Assembly: GCF_030272615.1 (NCBI RefSeq)
Contig: NC_081407.1
Span: 141,054,897-141,118,896 of the forward strand
Source: Cryptomeria japonica
Lineage: Eukaryota; Streptophyta; Pinopsida; Cupressales; Cupressaceae
Direction of reading: 5' to 3'
Length of the DNA stretch: 64,000 nt
Below the pieces are notes generated by a model that did no database searches, was not told the DNA's origin, and worked only from the letters and a program-made list of their open reading frames with translations. Both the position numbers and the translations under genes were made by a program. Below, in pieces: positions 44,018 to 55,478 of the stretch (within the stretch, counting starts at the first letter, position 1; each line of letters begins with the position of its first letter).

Positions 44018-45730
44018 CTACTTTCCAAGTAACCCCTTTAGAAATGCTATCTCTACACTTCGAGGCATGATTCCAGATGTGGGGCCCATTAATGCTGATT
44101 TCAGAATTGATAAAAGAGGAAAGAGAGGAGGACAGAAAAGAGTACTTACTTCGCTAGATTTTACACCATTCATTATTTGAGTGGAACATTCTCCAAACCT
44201 GTTTGGACAAGAGAGCTTCATTTAAGGTCCGGATTCTTCTCAGTCCCAAACATCCTTTACTTTTCGGTCTGCATACCTATTCCCAAGCCACAAGAGACAT
44301 TCTTTTCTTGTCCTCAACCCCTGACCATAGAAATTTTCTTTGAATTTTCTCAATTGCATCAACATACTTAATAGGAATTTGAAAAGGCTTAGGGTATAGA
44401 TAGGTATGCTTTGAAGTGAAGCTTTTAGAAGTTGAAGCTTTCCAGCTTGACTTAAAAGGGCACCTTTCCAACTAGCTAGCTTTTTATGAAATTTGTCCAC
44501 TAGAGAGCTCCAAAAAGAATCAAGAGGCGCAATGCCCAAAGGGAGGCCAAGATAAGTGGCAGGAAGATCAGCAATCTGACATTCTAGGATTTTTCTAATT
44601 CTTTGTTGTCTTCTCTCTGGAGTATTGATGAAAAAAACTTCGCTTTTGACCCAATTAATGAGCTGACCAGAAGCAGAGGCAAACTTACAAAGAGTGTCCT
44701 TCAAGGTTCTAGCTTCAGAAATACTTGATTCCCCCATGACAATGGTATCGTCCACAAACTGTTGATGGGAGCAAATAAGATCAGATGAAGAAGGTTGAAG
44801 TCCCTTAAAAGAACCTCGCATAACCATATTTTCCATAGACCTTCCAAAACATTCAACCATAATAATGAAGAGGATAGGGGAGATGGGATCCCCTTGCCTC
44901 AGTCCTCTAGATGCTTGAAAGAAGGGGGAAGGGGAGCCACCATTGACAAGAACAACAAAAGAGGCTGAGGTAATAAGTTGACTGAAGAGGTCAACACATT
45001 TGGTGGAAAAACCATAAGCCACAAGAACCTTAACAAGAAAAGACCAGTCAACCCGGTCATAGGCCTTAGAGAGATCAAGCTTGAGGATGAGACCCTGTTT
45101 CTTAGCCCTAACAAGAGAATGAATATTCTCATGAACAGTAATAATGGAGTTGAGAATTTGTCTTCTTGGGACAAAACCATTTTGTTGATGATCAATCAAA
45201 GAAGGAAGGATAGTCAAAATTCTGGTAGTAAGAACCTTGGAGATGATCTTATAAAAAGAGTTACATAGGCTGATAGGTTTGAACTTGTCCATAGAGTCAA
45301 CACCTTGGGTTTTGGGAATAAGAGAAATGAAGGTGCCATTAATTTCCTTCAAAATTCTTCTGGCCCCAAAAAATTCCTTGACCCCGTTGGAAACATCTTT
45401 CTCGACAATGTCCCAAAATTCTTGGAAGAAGAACATGGGAAAACCATCTGGTCCGGGGGCTTTATTACCATCAAAAGAAAAAACAACATTTTTGATTTCC
45501 AAAATCGAAGGAATGGAAGAAAGAGAGACATTCATCTGCTCATCAATAAGAAAAGGAATATTTTGAAGAAAACAAGATTGAGCATTAGTATCCAACCTGT
45601 GATCCCTCCTGAGAAGTTCTGAAAAGTACCTTTTGGCTTCAATCCTAATTTCTTCCTCCTTGACCAGCTCCCCATTGTCCACTGTCAATTTAGTTATCTT
45701 GTTTGCCGCTTTATGTTTGATCGTAGACAT
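44018..45730 (-). pseudogene. LINE E ORF2 reverse transcriptase
   Basis: The main open part is 44240-45730 (496 codons). RT motifs: NKAPGPDGFPMFFFQEFW, FISLIPKTQGVD, FKPISLCNSFYKIISKVL, QNGFVPRRQI, LKLDLSKAYDRVDW (first catalytic Asp), SRGLRQGDPISPILF, and FVDDT with both Asp of the active site. YLGLPLG and GKLQLLKASLQSIP belong to the thumb. Frameshifts near 44280 and 44240 lead into the downstream part. The protein would nick the target DNA and prime reverse transcription from it. Confidence 0.88.
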
Positions 45731-46828
45731 ATGAAAAAATCTTGTATTCCTATCTCCTTCCTTTAGCCAAATGCATCTTGATCTCTACTTCCAAAAAGTT
45801 TCCTCTTTAACAATGATTTCATGGTATTTTTTAAGGGTCTCATTTTCTTCAGCAATAGACACAGTACTGAAGCCATCCTTCTGAATTTGGACCTGTATTT
45901 TCTTGAGGTCATCCTGGACTTTGCCTTTGGCCTCAAAAATGTTCCCAAAGCTGGATTTATTCCAAAGTCTTATATTGTCCTTTACACTTTTAAGTTTCTT
46001 TACAACTCTGTACATAGCAGTTCCCTCAACTTGGATATTCCACCAATTCTGAATATTACGAGTGATTTCTGGGTGATGAGTCCACATTTTTTCAAATCTG
46101 AAAGGAAAATGTCTTCTTCTATTAATTGGGTCAGCAATGAAGGTGATGGGAAAATGATCTGACCCAACCCGGATATGGGTAGACAAGGAGCAGAAATAAT
46201 GTCTGTACCATTCATCAGAGATAAGAGCCCTGTCAAGGCAAACTTGGATAAGATCATTACCAGTTCTCCTATTAGTCCATGTGTAATTGCATCCTTGTAT
46301 CTCCACATCATTGAGAGCTTGACTATTTATAAAGTCCATAAGGGCCAACCTACTTTCCAACTGAGAGGGGCTTCCACCAAATTTCTTCTCTTCTCTCAAA
46401 GGAGTATTAAAGTCTCCCATGACCAACTAGCTAAGATTTTTGAAACTGTCCCTAACTTCTTTAAGTTTTTTCTAGAAGGAGTTTCTGGCTTTCAAGGTGT
46501 TGGGTGCATAAATATTGGTGAGTACCCATGATGTTCCATCTCTTAAATGCTCAAATTTGATACAAGAGAAACTTTTTTCTTGAATAAGAACATCGCCTTT
46601 GACACTATTAAGATTCCAAATGGTAGCTATACCTCTCGAAGCACCTTCTGAACTACCACCACTGATACTCCCATTTTTAAAAAACTTCAAAGATTCAACT
46701 TTTTCTCTACTCATTTTGGTCTCTTGAATAAGAAAAACATCAGGTTTGCTATCCCTTATCATATTCCTAATGATATCATGTTTATGAGGATTGTTAAGTC
46801 TCCTTATATTCCAAGAGATAATCTTCAT
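45731..46828 (-). pseudogene. LINE E ORF2 endonuclease
   Basis: Starts MKIISWNIRRLNNPHKHD at 46828 and runs in the same frame as RT. AP-endonuclease motifs: WNIRRLNN, LIQETK, LTNIYAPN, MGDFNTPL, SDHFPITF, all present. Two in-frame stops near 46472-46426 split it into 46472-46828 and 45785-46426, and one more stop lies at 45785. It would cut the target site. Confidence 0.88.
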
Positions 46829-46837
46829 AGTTACTTA

Positions 46838-48597
46838 CCAATTCCTAACTCCTTAAGAGTCTTCTGGGTCCCATCTGCAATGTTCTTACGGGCCTCCTTG
46901 TCTCTGGCTTTATGGTTAGAAGGTCATCCTAGGGAAGAGGAGATATACCCAACATCAACTTGAGCTATTATACTGGATTTCCTTAGTTGAGAAGCCGAGG
47001 GAGTGGATCCTTTCTTGTTCCTATTTTTTGGTATTTTCCAGTCAACTTCTTTCTCAAGAACTGCTTCCGGATTACTAAGGATTCTAGATATTTCATCTTC
47101 ATCACCCCAATTATGGAATCTGGAATCATGTGAGACATTGTTTACTGTTTTTGAGTTCTAATCTGAATCCGAAAGGTTTATACCCAGTATAGCACATTTT
47201 TGGGCTTCTTGCATTTCAAAACTTACATGAGGGGAAGAATTTGTCTTTTCTTCTTGGGAGCCAAGGATCTCCCCTTCCTCAAGTTGATCCTCTTTATTTT
47301 GCATTTCCTTACTAGCATAAGTATCAGCAATTACCACTCCAGCTGTGTCTTTTGAAGTTTTGGACTATTCTTTCAATTCCTCTGTTCGGATCTACTTTGT
47401 CATAGAGTTGTTTACTTTGGTTGGCTCATTTCTCAAGACTTCCTGAGTTGGAGGATTGGAGGTAGAGGTTGAGGACACTTCCTTATTTTCCCCCAATGGT
47501 TCAAAATAGTTGTTGTCAATAAAGTCAGCTTCCTTATTCTCTAAGTTTTTAACTTGCCATACCTTTTTTTGTGGAGCCTTTTTACTTTCAACCGAGGGTT
47601 TAGTCTTCTTGAGCTCTACTTTTAGCTTGATAGGACAAGATTTTTCCCAGTGACCAACTTTCTTACAATGGAAGCAGGCAAAGGGGATAGATTCATATTC
47701 TATTTGTTGTTTCCATGTCCCCAACTTTGACACTATATCTATCTGTTCTGACATGTCTGCATCATGGGCTATCCCTACACAAAACCTAGCATGAGTTAGT
47801 CTCCTTTTTGAAGTTGTGACTGGGTCTATAGAGAGGAGTTCACCAAAGGAGCTTGCAATTCCTAAGAAGATGCTTTCTACCCAATATTCAAGAGGCAGAC
47901 CTGGTAACTTTACCCATACTGGAACTTGTGCCAAGAGGGAGTCATTCATGTTCAGGTTCAGATGCCATTTCCGAAGAACTAAGGTTGTCTTTCCTACCAT
48001 CCAGGGACTTCCACAAAGTATCCTTAGTTTATCTTCTTCACACAAGAAAGTAAAAGATAGGAGGCCTTTAGGCAAAGCCAAGATTTCAACATTACCCTTC
48101 AGAGCCCACTTTCGCTTGACATAAGCCCTTACAACTTCGATGTTTGGACGCGAACCCATAAATTTGCCTACTAGGGAGTTCGACATATTGTTTATATTAT
48201 GATCCAGAACCAGATCAGGGATAGAAATAACAAACTTTCCAAAGGATGGTTCAGAAATATTCTTGACAGGAGGTAAAGAGGATTTACCAAATGGTTTTGT
48301 TCCAAAAAGGGATGACCATTTTCTAGGTTCATTTCCGTTCTCCAAGGTCTCATCACATGGGTTGGACCCCCCACTGGACCCCTCCCCCGAAAACCCAGAA
48401 CCCTCTTTCTTCTCTGGCAGAGTACCACCAATCTGTGGAATGTCAATAGCGTTCGAAATATCTGGAGGCTTGTCCTTCTCTCCCATGGGACCAGCTCCTT
48501 TGATCTGGCCGCTCCCACCGTTGGAACCAGAGTTCCCGCCTTTCAGAGAATTTGAATTTTGAATTCTCCCATTACTGCTTGCTACTCCTCCTACCAT
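46838..48597 (-). pseudogene. LINE E ORF1
   Basis: The open part 47392-48597 has 401 codons. A Gly/Ser-rich N-terminus is followed by a DUF4283-like nucleic-acid-binding region at about 125-290 (PDLVLDHNINNMSNSLVGKF, VPVWVKLPGLPLEYW). A zinc knuckle CFHCKKVGHWEKSC follows at about 305-320. After the stop at 47392 the same frame reads on with several stops to GIGK just before ORF2, so the original ORF1 was about 585 codons. It would bind LINE RNA. Confidence 0.82.
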
Positions 48598-48690
48598 TGC
48601 TTAGTTTTTACAAAAGAACATGTGCAAGAGATATGTTGTTGTGTCATAGAAATCCAATTGTAGCCTAAATCTATATGAACAAGTATCACC

Positions 48691-49260
48691 TAGGCATATT
48701 ATCAACATTGAAAAGTGTTGCAGCAATATGTTGACGTCTTGGCATACTCCTATGAAGATCTAAAGTCTTTTCATCCCGAAGAGCTCCACCATGACATTCC
48801 ATTGAAACTAGGTATTACACCTTTTCATCAGAAGCAAAGGCAATACAACCCAAAGATCTCCGATACTATCTTTGCTGAAGTACAAAAGATGTTGAAAGCA
48901 AGGATAATCTTTCCCATTCATCATTCTTCTTGGATAGCCAATATTGTACCTGTACGTAAGAAGAATGGTGAGATTCAGATATGTGTTGATTTCTGAAACT
49001 TGAATTAGGCATCCTTGAAGGATAATTATCCTTTACCTATCATGGATCATTTCCTACAAGTTGTTACTGGAGCAGAGATGATGTCCATGTTGGATGGATT
49101 TTTGAGTTATAACCAAGTAGAAGTTTTGGAGCAAGATCAGCATAAGACCGCATTTACTACACCTTGGGGTACCTTTTCATATCGCAGGATGCCTTTTGGA
49201 TTAATAAATGCGGGAGAAACTTTCCAACGTGTAATGGACTTGGCCTTCTGAAGTTTTCTT
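48691..49260 (+). pseudogene. Element D reverse transcriptase, N-terminal half
   Basis: Resumes after the LINE with KVLQQYVDVLAYSYEDLKSF, IPLKLGITPFHQKQRQ, IVPVRKKNGEIQICVDF and PLPIMDHFLQVV. Further motifs are MLDGFLSYNQVEV (catalytic Asp), TAFTTPWGTFSYRRMPFGL and NAGETFQRVMD. Two stops follow CVDF (expected Arg and Gln) and one follows DLAF (expected Arg), all explained by C-to-T changes. Confidence 0.85.
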
Positions 49261-50080
49261 GGTAAGTTCATTGTGGTCTATTTGGATGATTTGACTGTTT
49301 ATTCTAAGGAACGTCAAGATCATTTCTTTCATCTGCAACAAGTCTTAGAAAAATGTCGTCAGCATGGAATTTCCCTCAATCCCAAGAAATTTGTTTTTGG
49401 GGTAACTAAAGTTAAGTTGCTTGGACATATTGTTTCTAAAGAAGGTATTAAAATTGATGTGGAAAGAGTAAAAGCTATTCGTGACCTTTCCTTGCCAACA
49501 AGTAAGACTGTTGTTCATTCTTTCTTCGGCAAAGTAAATTTCTTGCAAAGATTCATTCCAAACTTTGTCGAACAGACTCGTCACATAGTTAATATGATGA
49601 AAGGTAATTCTCTCTTCAAGTGGACTCCTGAAGGAAAGAAATCTTTCCATCAGATTAAGGAAGCCATGGCAATCGCTCCAATCTTAGTACGCCCAAATTA
49701 TACAAAATAGTTTATTATGTATAGCTATGCATCAGATCATACTTGTTCGGCTATACTAATGTAGAGAAATAATGAAGGTGTGCAATCACCCATTGCATGA
49801 GTTATCCACTAAAGGATCATGAGCTGAAATACTTAGAAATGGAGAAGTATTCTTTTGCTGTGGTGAAAGCGGTGAAACATTTCAGGTTTTATATTCTGAA
49901 TTCGCATGTCATTGCTCTTGTTCTTGATGTTGTTGTCAAGTTGATTCTGACGCAACAAGAGTTTGGAACTAAAAGGGGCAACTGGATTGCCAAGATTCAA
50001 GAATATGATATGGAAATTAAGCCCACTAAGTTGGTTCGTGGAAAAGGTCTATGTCAGTTGATAACTGACAACAAATCAAT
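49261..50080 (+). pseudogene. Element D reverse transcriptase C-terminus and RNase H
   Basis: VVYLDDLTVYSKERQDH holds the catalytic DD, then GISLNPKKFVFGV, LLGHIVSKEGI and FFGKVNFLQRFIP. RNase H: SYASDHTCSAIL (first Asp), then through stops and a frameshift near 49780 to KYLEMEKYSFAVVKAVKHFRFY (Glu) and KIQEYDMEIKPTKLVRGKGL. Pieces are 49273-49710 and the start of 49797-51146. Confidence 0.85.
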
Positions 50081-51412
50081 TGATGAAGTGGTGCTGGAAA
50101 ATGAAGGTATGAATCAAGATCTTCCCAATGTTCTATTTGTTAGCACTACTGATGAGTGGTATTCTGACCTGGCATATTTCTTAACATATGGAGATTGTCC
50201 TGCACACCTGTCAAGGAAAGAAAGGCGAACCCTGAAGCTTAAAGCAGTAAATTTTGTCTTATGGGACAATGGTTTGTACAAGAAGGGTCTGGATGGCAAT
50301 TTCCTGTGTTGCGTAGACAAACAACAAGAAGTAAGATTACTTCAAGCTTTTCATGATCTTGCTTGTGGTGGACATTTTTCGGCTCCTGTCACTGCACATA
50401 AAATTTTGCGTGCTAGATACTATTGGCTGACATTGTTTAAAGATACATACAGTTGGGTTCACAAGAGTGAGCAATGTCAGCAATTTGTTGGTAAGCCCAA
50501 ATTAGCTGCGCTTCCCCTTAAACCAGTAATAATTGAAGAGCCTTTTCAACAGTGGGGATTCAATTTCATCGGACTTGTCAATCCAACATCTAGTGCGGGT
50601 CATATATACATTCTCACAGCAACAGATTACTTCACCAAGTGGGTGGAAGCAATCCCAACCAAGCAATGTACCTCGGCGATGGTTTGTCAATTCTTGAAGG
50701 AAAACATCGTTTCAAGGTTTGGTGTTCCTCATAAGAGAGTAGCTGATAATGCTTCATGTTTTTCATCTTATGAGATAATTGACTTTTGCTTTGATCATGG
50801 TATTACTCTTTCACACTCATCTGACTATTATCTGCAAGGAAATGGTCAGGCCAAGTCAAGCAACAAGAATCTGGTTACTATTATGAGAAAGCTTGTTGAT
50901 GAGAGACAACGGATTTGGCATAAAGCTCTTTATGATGCGCTATGGGCAGATTGTATAACTCCAAAAAGAGCAATCAGTATGTCACCTTTTCAACTTTTGT
51001 ATGGGTTGAATGCCGAGATTCCAATCACTGTGGAACTTCCAGCATTAAATCTCGCCAAGGCCATTAAAGATGAAACATATCAAGATTCACTGGATAAGTG
51101 GTTATGTTTCTTTCTCACCTGGAAGAAACAAGAGCAGAAGTGGTAGATAGGATTGTTGCACACAAAAGCCAAGTGAAGGCATTGTTTGATAAGAAAACAA
51201 CTTCCCATGAGTTCTCAGTTGGTGATCAAGTCTTGTTATGGGACAAGAGGAGGGAACCAAAAGGTTTGCATGGAAAGTTTGACTCCTTATGGAGAGGTCC
51301 CTTCACTATTCATGAAGTATGTGGCGAGCATAACTACTTACTTGCATATGCAAATGGTACCCTGTTCTCACTACCTCATAGTGGAGAACATTTGAAGCTC
51401 TTTGCTCAATAG
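50081..51412 (+). pseudogene. Element D integrase
   Basis: Zinc domain: FHDLACGGHF retains both His, but KSEQCQQF has Ser for the first Cys. Core: WGFNFIG has Asn for the first catalytic Asp, ADNASCF keeps the second Asp, and GQAKSSNK has Lys for the Glu. Two of three catalytic residues are therefore gone although the frame is open (to 51146). A frameshift near 51100 leads to the C-terminal part 51098-51412 (FSVGDQVLLWDKRREPKGLH, GPFTIHEV), a GPY/F-type tail without chromodomain. Confidence 0.85.
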
Positions 51413-51498
51413 AGAGCGATGTAAAGGAAGTTGTACTTTTTATAAAATATGTATACTCTTTTCTTTTCAGTGTTTTTGTCGCCTGACTCTATAGCCCA

Positions 51499-51720
51499 AT
51501 GGATACAGGCACTCGGAGTTCTGGATTCTACAAGCTTCAAGTGGTGCAGCTTATTCCCCAGTCAGAGCTAGCTGTTGTCCTTGATTTCAACACAGCCAAA
51601 ATTGTGAGGCAACCCTACGAAACTGGTCCGTTTCATACCTTACAGTCTCTAGAAGAGCTTAATCAACTTCATCAATTAGCTCGTTTAGCTTCTTGCTTTT
51701 CGTTTTTAGTGTTTTCTTAG
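51499..51720 (+). CDS. Small ORF of 73 codons after integrase, unidentified
   Basis: Starts MDTGTRSSGFYKLQVVQLIP and has no recognisable domain; ends in a hydrophobic CFSFLVFS. Located 87 bp after the integrase stop and just before the palindromes. A CTTTTCTTTTCAG run at 51456-51470, just upstream, would fit a 3' splice site, so it could be an exon joined to an upstream part. Low certainty; it may be chance. Confidence 0.25.
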   Translation: MDTGTRSSGFYKLQVVQLIPQSELAVVLDFNTAKIVRQPYETGPFHTLQSLEELNQLHQLARLASCFSFLVFS

Positions 51721-51750
51721 TTTTTCTAAGTTTGCAGTTTTACCCTGCAG

Positions 51751-52836
51751 TTCGAACTTTAAATTCTGAACAGCAAGCTCTTTCTTTGCTTTATGCACAT
51801 CGAACTTTGTGTTTGCTAGGTTTTGAAGCCTACAGTTTAGACTTTAAAGTCTAACCTATAGGTAGTCTTCCCTTGCAGTTCGGACTTTAAAGTCCGAACT
51901 ACAAGCTGTCTGGCTGGGGAGTGCATGTCATACTTGGGAGTGCATGTCGAACTTTAAAGTCCGACTTGCACAGCTTTTTAGCCTGCATGTCAGACTTTAA
52001 AGTCCGACATGCACTGCAAGTTGGTCATTAATGCATCATTAATGGCTAATTTCGAGGGTTTATTTAATCCGTTTTTGCGTTTTATTTTCTCATTTTCGCC
52101 TGTTCTTTTTTTCCTTCCGCACATCTCCTTCGACGTTTTCGCTCACCATCTTGTGGATTTGATCGCGCCATCATCAGATCTTTCAAAAAATCTCTTCTAG
52201 CGAAGGAGGTAGGGTTTTACGTTTTCTTTTCAGGTTTTCCCTTCTTGTTTACATATTATTTTTTCATTTGTTTTGTTTTATTTCCTTCGGGTTTTGCTTG
52301 GTGTGTCAAGAGGGCAATCGGATTTTAAACTCCGATTGCCCCCCCCTTTATTCCTCTTTTTCCCAAAGCTGCATAACGGGGTTTAAAGCTCGTTATGTAG
52401 TTGGATTAAACGTCTCTGCATAACGGACTTTAAAGTCTGATATGCAGATAATTATCTTCGCATATCGGACTTTAAAGTCCGTTATGCGGAGATGTGAAGG
52501 CTGGTTGACATGTCGGGTTTTAAAACCCGACATGTCAACCCACGGTTTTTCCTTTGTAAGTACATTGGACTTTAAAGTCCGATGTGCTAGATTGCTTGAT
52601 GGTTTTACCCTTTCACATTGGACTTTAAAGCACAATGTGCTGGTTTCAAAAATTTTACCCTTGCACATCGGACTTTAAAGTCCGATATGTTATTGATCTA
52701 CCCCAAATTAACACATAGGATTTTAAAGTCCGATGTGTTGATAACTCATCCCGGATTTGCACATCAGACTTTAAAGTTCAATGTGTTGATAACTTACCCC
52801 GAGCTTGCACATCGAACTTTAAATTTTGATGTGCAA
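51751..52836. repeat. Array of about 17 palindromes with core GGACTTTAAAGTCC
   Basis: Units, best examples: 51837-51854, 51877-51900 (perfect 24 bp), 51941-51970, 51984-52013, 52312-52341, 52371-52398, 52415-52448, 52457-52490, 52503-52540 (perfect 38 bp), 52562-52585, 52615-52640, 52665-52690, 52711-52738, 52759-52787 and 52805-52836. Degenerate ones are at 51751-51770 and 51795-51816. Each has TTTAAA or TTTTAAAA in the middle. The arms differ between units (GTTC, TGCATGTC, GGGCAATC, GCATATC, GGTTGACATG, ACATC) yet are self-complementary within a unit. It occupies the non-coding space between integrase and accessory ORF of D. Confidence 0.92.
52026..52044. repeat. AT-rich inverted repeat within the gap of the array
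   Basis: CATTAATGCATCATTAATG: two CATTAATG palindromes around CAT. It lies in the 300-bp gap between the two parts of the palindrome array and is of a different type. Confidence 0.5.
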
Positions 52837-52999
52837 TTATTGTTTTCAAAAGAGCATCTCAGAATTTTTTCCCCGACCTATTGTTTTTGGCAGTTTTACT
52901 CCCAAGCTTGTTTGAGTCCCATTTTTCGATCCGTTTGAGAAAAATTGATTTTGATAATGATGAAGAGCTAATCCTCAGTGTTGAATGTAGTCATCATGA

Positions 53000-54448
53000 A
53001 TGTCAAAGCTCCCTCACAAAAAATCCGAGCCTTCCTCAAGTCAGTTGGAATCTTCTCCGAGTAAAACATCATCAAGAAAGATGAAGTACAAGTACGACAA
53101 GTACTTGAATCTATACCCAGAGAGTTCAGTAGATTCAAATATCAAGGAGATCAGAGACACTGAAATCGGGCATGTTAATATGCAAGAATTCATTGATCGA
53201 ATTGAGAAGGCTCCTACTTGCCTAACTAGTTTGATCAAATCTGAGTTGCATAAATATGTATCCTTTCCAGTTGCAGCTCATGATCCAGAATTTGTGCTTG
53301 CAGTAGCGGATCACTTTGATCCAAATACAAGATAGGTGAAAGATGCAGATCAGAATGTCATCATGACCTTGGACAGTGTATTTTTTAATAGTGTCTTCAA
53401 AGGTTCCCAAGTTGAAGAGGTGGCTGATATTTCTCGAGAAAGTGCTCAAGAGTACTATGAGAAAAATGAGGATAAATGCAAGAAGGTAATCAATACTGTT
53501 TTCCTCTCTGCTGCAAGAGGTTCCCTAACCTCACGATGGAATTTCTTTCATAGGAGTGATTTCAATGAGGAGTACAACAACATGGTCACCATGTTATCAA
53601 GGGTCAGGGGGTTAAAAGACTCTCATTACTTTCAAAGATGGATGTGTTACTACATGAAAATAATCAGGAAAGGAGCAGCAAGAATTGATTGGGGTGAACA
53701 GATCAGCGATGCCCTCTGTGATCAATTGAAGGAGATCAAAGTAACACTGAAATTTTATATGACCTCATACCTGGTTTATGCGGCTGCTTCAATGAGGCAA
53801 TATCCAGGCTTATCTACTAAGGGTGATAGGAAGTTGGTGCCCGTCTGGGAGTACTACAATCAGCTTACTATCAAGAATCAAGGTAGCCATTACAGAAGAG
53901 TTAATGATGCCTTCTTTGTTGTATGGAAGTGGATGTTTGATAAGGGCTTGTTGAAGCGGAGAATATCAGAGGCTGCTTATAATAGGGTATCTCATTTTGG
54001 ATGTGTTTTCCTGTAATTTCCCACATTCACTTACATCCAAATTGGATGTTTCTCAAATGAGCCCTTTATTCTACCAAGGTTCCCTTCAGACAAAATCATT
54101 CCCATGGAGTTGTGTAGACAACTGATTAATGTGCATGAAAAAAAATCACAAGCACATAAGACTGGGCTAAAGTTCCCATAATCAATCGACAGGTACTCAG
54201 TGCTAACCAACCCCAAGGCCAAAAACATGGAGGAAGAAATACAATGGAATACCATGAGAAGATTCAAGGCCCAAAACAATTTTGACTTTCGTGGCATAAA
54301 GAACAAACTCAAAAGGAGTTATACACATGTTTACAGGTTTGAAGATGTTTGGGCAGATTGTCAGAATGAGGAGGATATAAGAAAGATGGATTTTAGCCGT
54401 CTTACCTTGGAACAAATTGAAAACTTGGATTTAGCAAAATCCCAATGA
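53000..54448 (+). pseudogene. Element D accessory ORF, N-terminal part
   Basis: One frame of 482 codons from ATG 53000 with only three stops (53333-53335, 54014-54016, about 54180). Ser/Lys-rich start, then a mostly helical, aromatic-rich sequence: NFFHRSDFNEEYNNMVTML, YFQRWMCYYMKII, RIDWGEQISDALCDQL, FLQ/stop FPTFTYIQIGCF, LPRFPSDKIIPMELCRQL. I recognise no enzyme motif. It could belong to the accessory proteins found downstream of pol in some Tat-type elements or be a captured host sequence. Not in the frame of integrase and separated from it by 1.6 kb, so it would need its own start or splicing. Confidence 0.6.
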
Positions 54449-55478
54449 CCATGGAAGACACATATGACATAATAGACCCTGTCTATTATGAGAAGAAGAT
54501 TTTTGATTCTCCGCTTCCTCCCGTAGAATGGTCAAATAAGGAGAGAAAATCAATCACTCAAAGGATTGCTCCCATCCTGGCAAACACCAATGCATGGCTG
54601 GTAAAAAGAATCTCAGGATGAAACAACTTCCTGCTAGTTCAGGAGATGATAACAGTGATGGCCCAGTCGGCAAGACAGCTATAGCCGAGACGAGAATGAA
54701 GAGCAGGATAAACCCGCAAGCACTATCCTCAGCTCCTGTGATACAATCAAAAGGGAAAGGGCCCAAAATTAAATTTACAGTGAAAGGGTCCAAAAAGGGT
54801 GAATCATCATCCGCAATACAGGAAGCAGTGGCGAAAGAGCTAGAACAACCGCCTGCCAAGGAAGTTGAAGGAGAAATTCTTCAACAAGAGGAAGCACAGG
54901 CTGAAGAAGTATCACATCCAGCAGGAGTTGATGCCTTGACCACTTCACAAGTAGTTATCCACTCTATTGAATCTGACTCTGATCAAGAGGATGAAGATTT
55001 TCCAGATGGGGATCTAAGTATGGGTATGGCGCAATCAGAGGCCGTTCAACAATTTTTCACACTAACCAACTTTTCAAATCTGGATGATATTCCTTCATCT
55101 GCCATTGAATCTACAATGATGGATTTTAATGAAGCCTTGGAAGAGGTATTTGCAGAACGGGCTTCAGTGGACTTACCTGTTACTACAGTCACAATAGAAA
55201 TTCCACCTTTGGTAAGTACTGAAGTTACATCCACAACACCTTCAACTCTCCCATATGTAACTAAAGAGGTGTCAGCGGCAGCAAATGTTCCACTAGATAC
55301 TTCAATATCGGTGCCATCAATAACACTCATAACTGCTCCGAGCTCCAGTCAACCTACTCCCAAAACTTCAACTCAAAATCAACAAGGAGCTACTACTCCA
55401 TCGGCCAATCCAAAATTACCCCCTTGGATGGAAGTAGTGGCCCCTAAGAGAAAAAAAAAAGGTGATCTCTCCAGATGA
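54445..55478 (+). pseudogene. Element D accessory ORF, middle part
   Basis: A frame from 54445 (MTMEDTYDII, 54445-54620) overlaps a 294-codon frame 54594-55478. The latter has a basic, low-complexity KSKGKGPKIKFTVKGSKKG block, then acidic and Ser/Thr/Pro-rich segments, ending PPWMEVVAPKRKKKG. The frame breaks in a run of 10 A at about 55449-55458; the sequence continues in another frame as ISPDEFDFKQLVPPKPKGTK. Likely one protein with the neighbouring pieces. Confidence 0.5.

Larger units (their letters stand above)
40577..48690 (-). mobile_element. LINE (L1-type) E with three ORFs, inserted in element D
   Basis: Minus-strand non-LTR retrotransposon: ORF1 48597 to about 46840, ORF2 46828 to about 42620, ORF3 42454-40751, and a short 3' end. 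D sequence stops near 40576 and resumes near 48684; both borders carry GAAAAG, a possible short target duplication. I see no poly-A tail at the 3' border (plus-strand poly-T would be near 40577). Both ORF1 and ORF2 are damaged. Confidence 0.8.

Noticed and set aside
44978-45622. Plus-strand open frames opposite the LINE E reverse transcriptase
   Set aside because: Antisense shadows of ORF2 without domains or a separate start context.
51751-52836. CRISPR-like array
   Set aside because: Units are palindromic with variable arms and irregular spacing, not identical repeats with unique spacers, and the sequence is plant nuclear.
52442-52938. Open frames through the palindrome array, with repeated FKV or KSDV words
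   Set aside because: Both strands are open simply because the units are palindromes without stops in some frames; start and length are arbitrary and no domain is seen.
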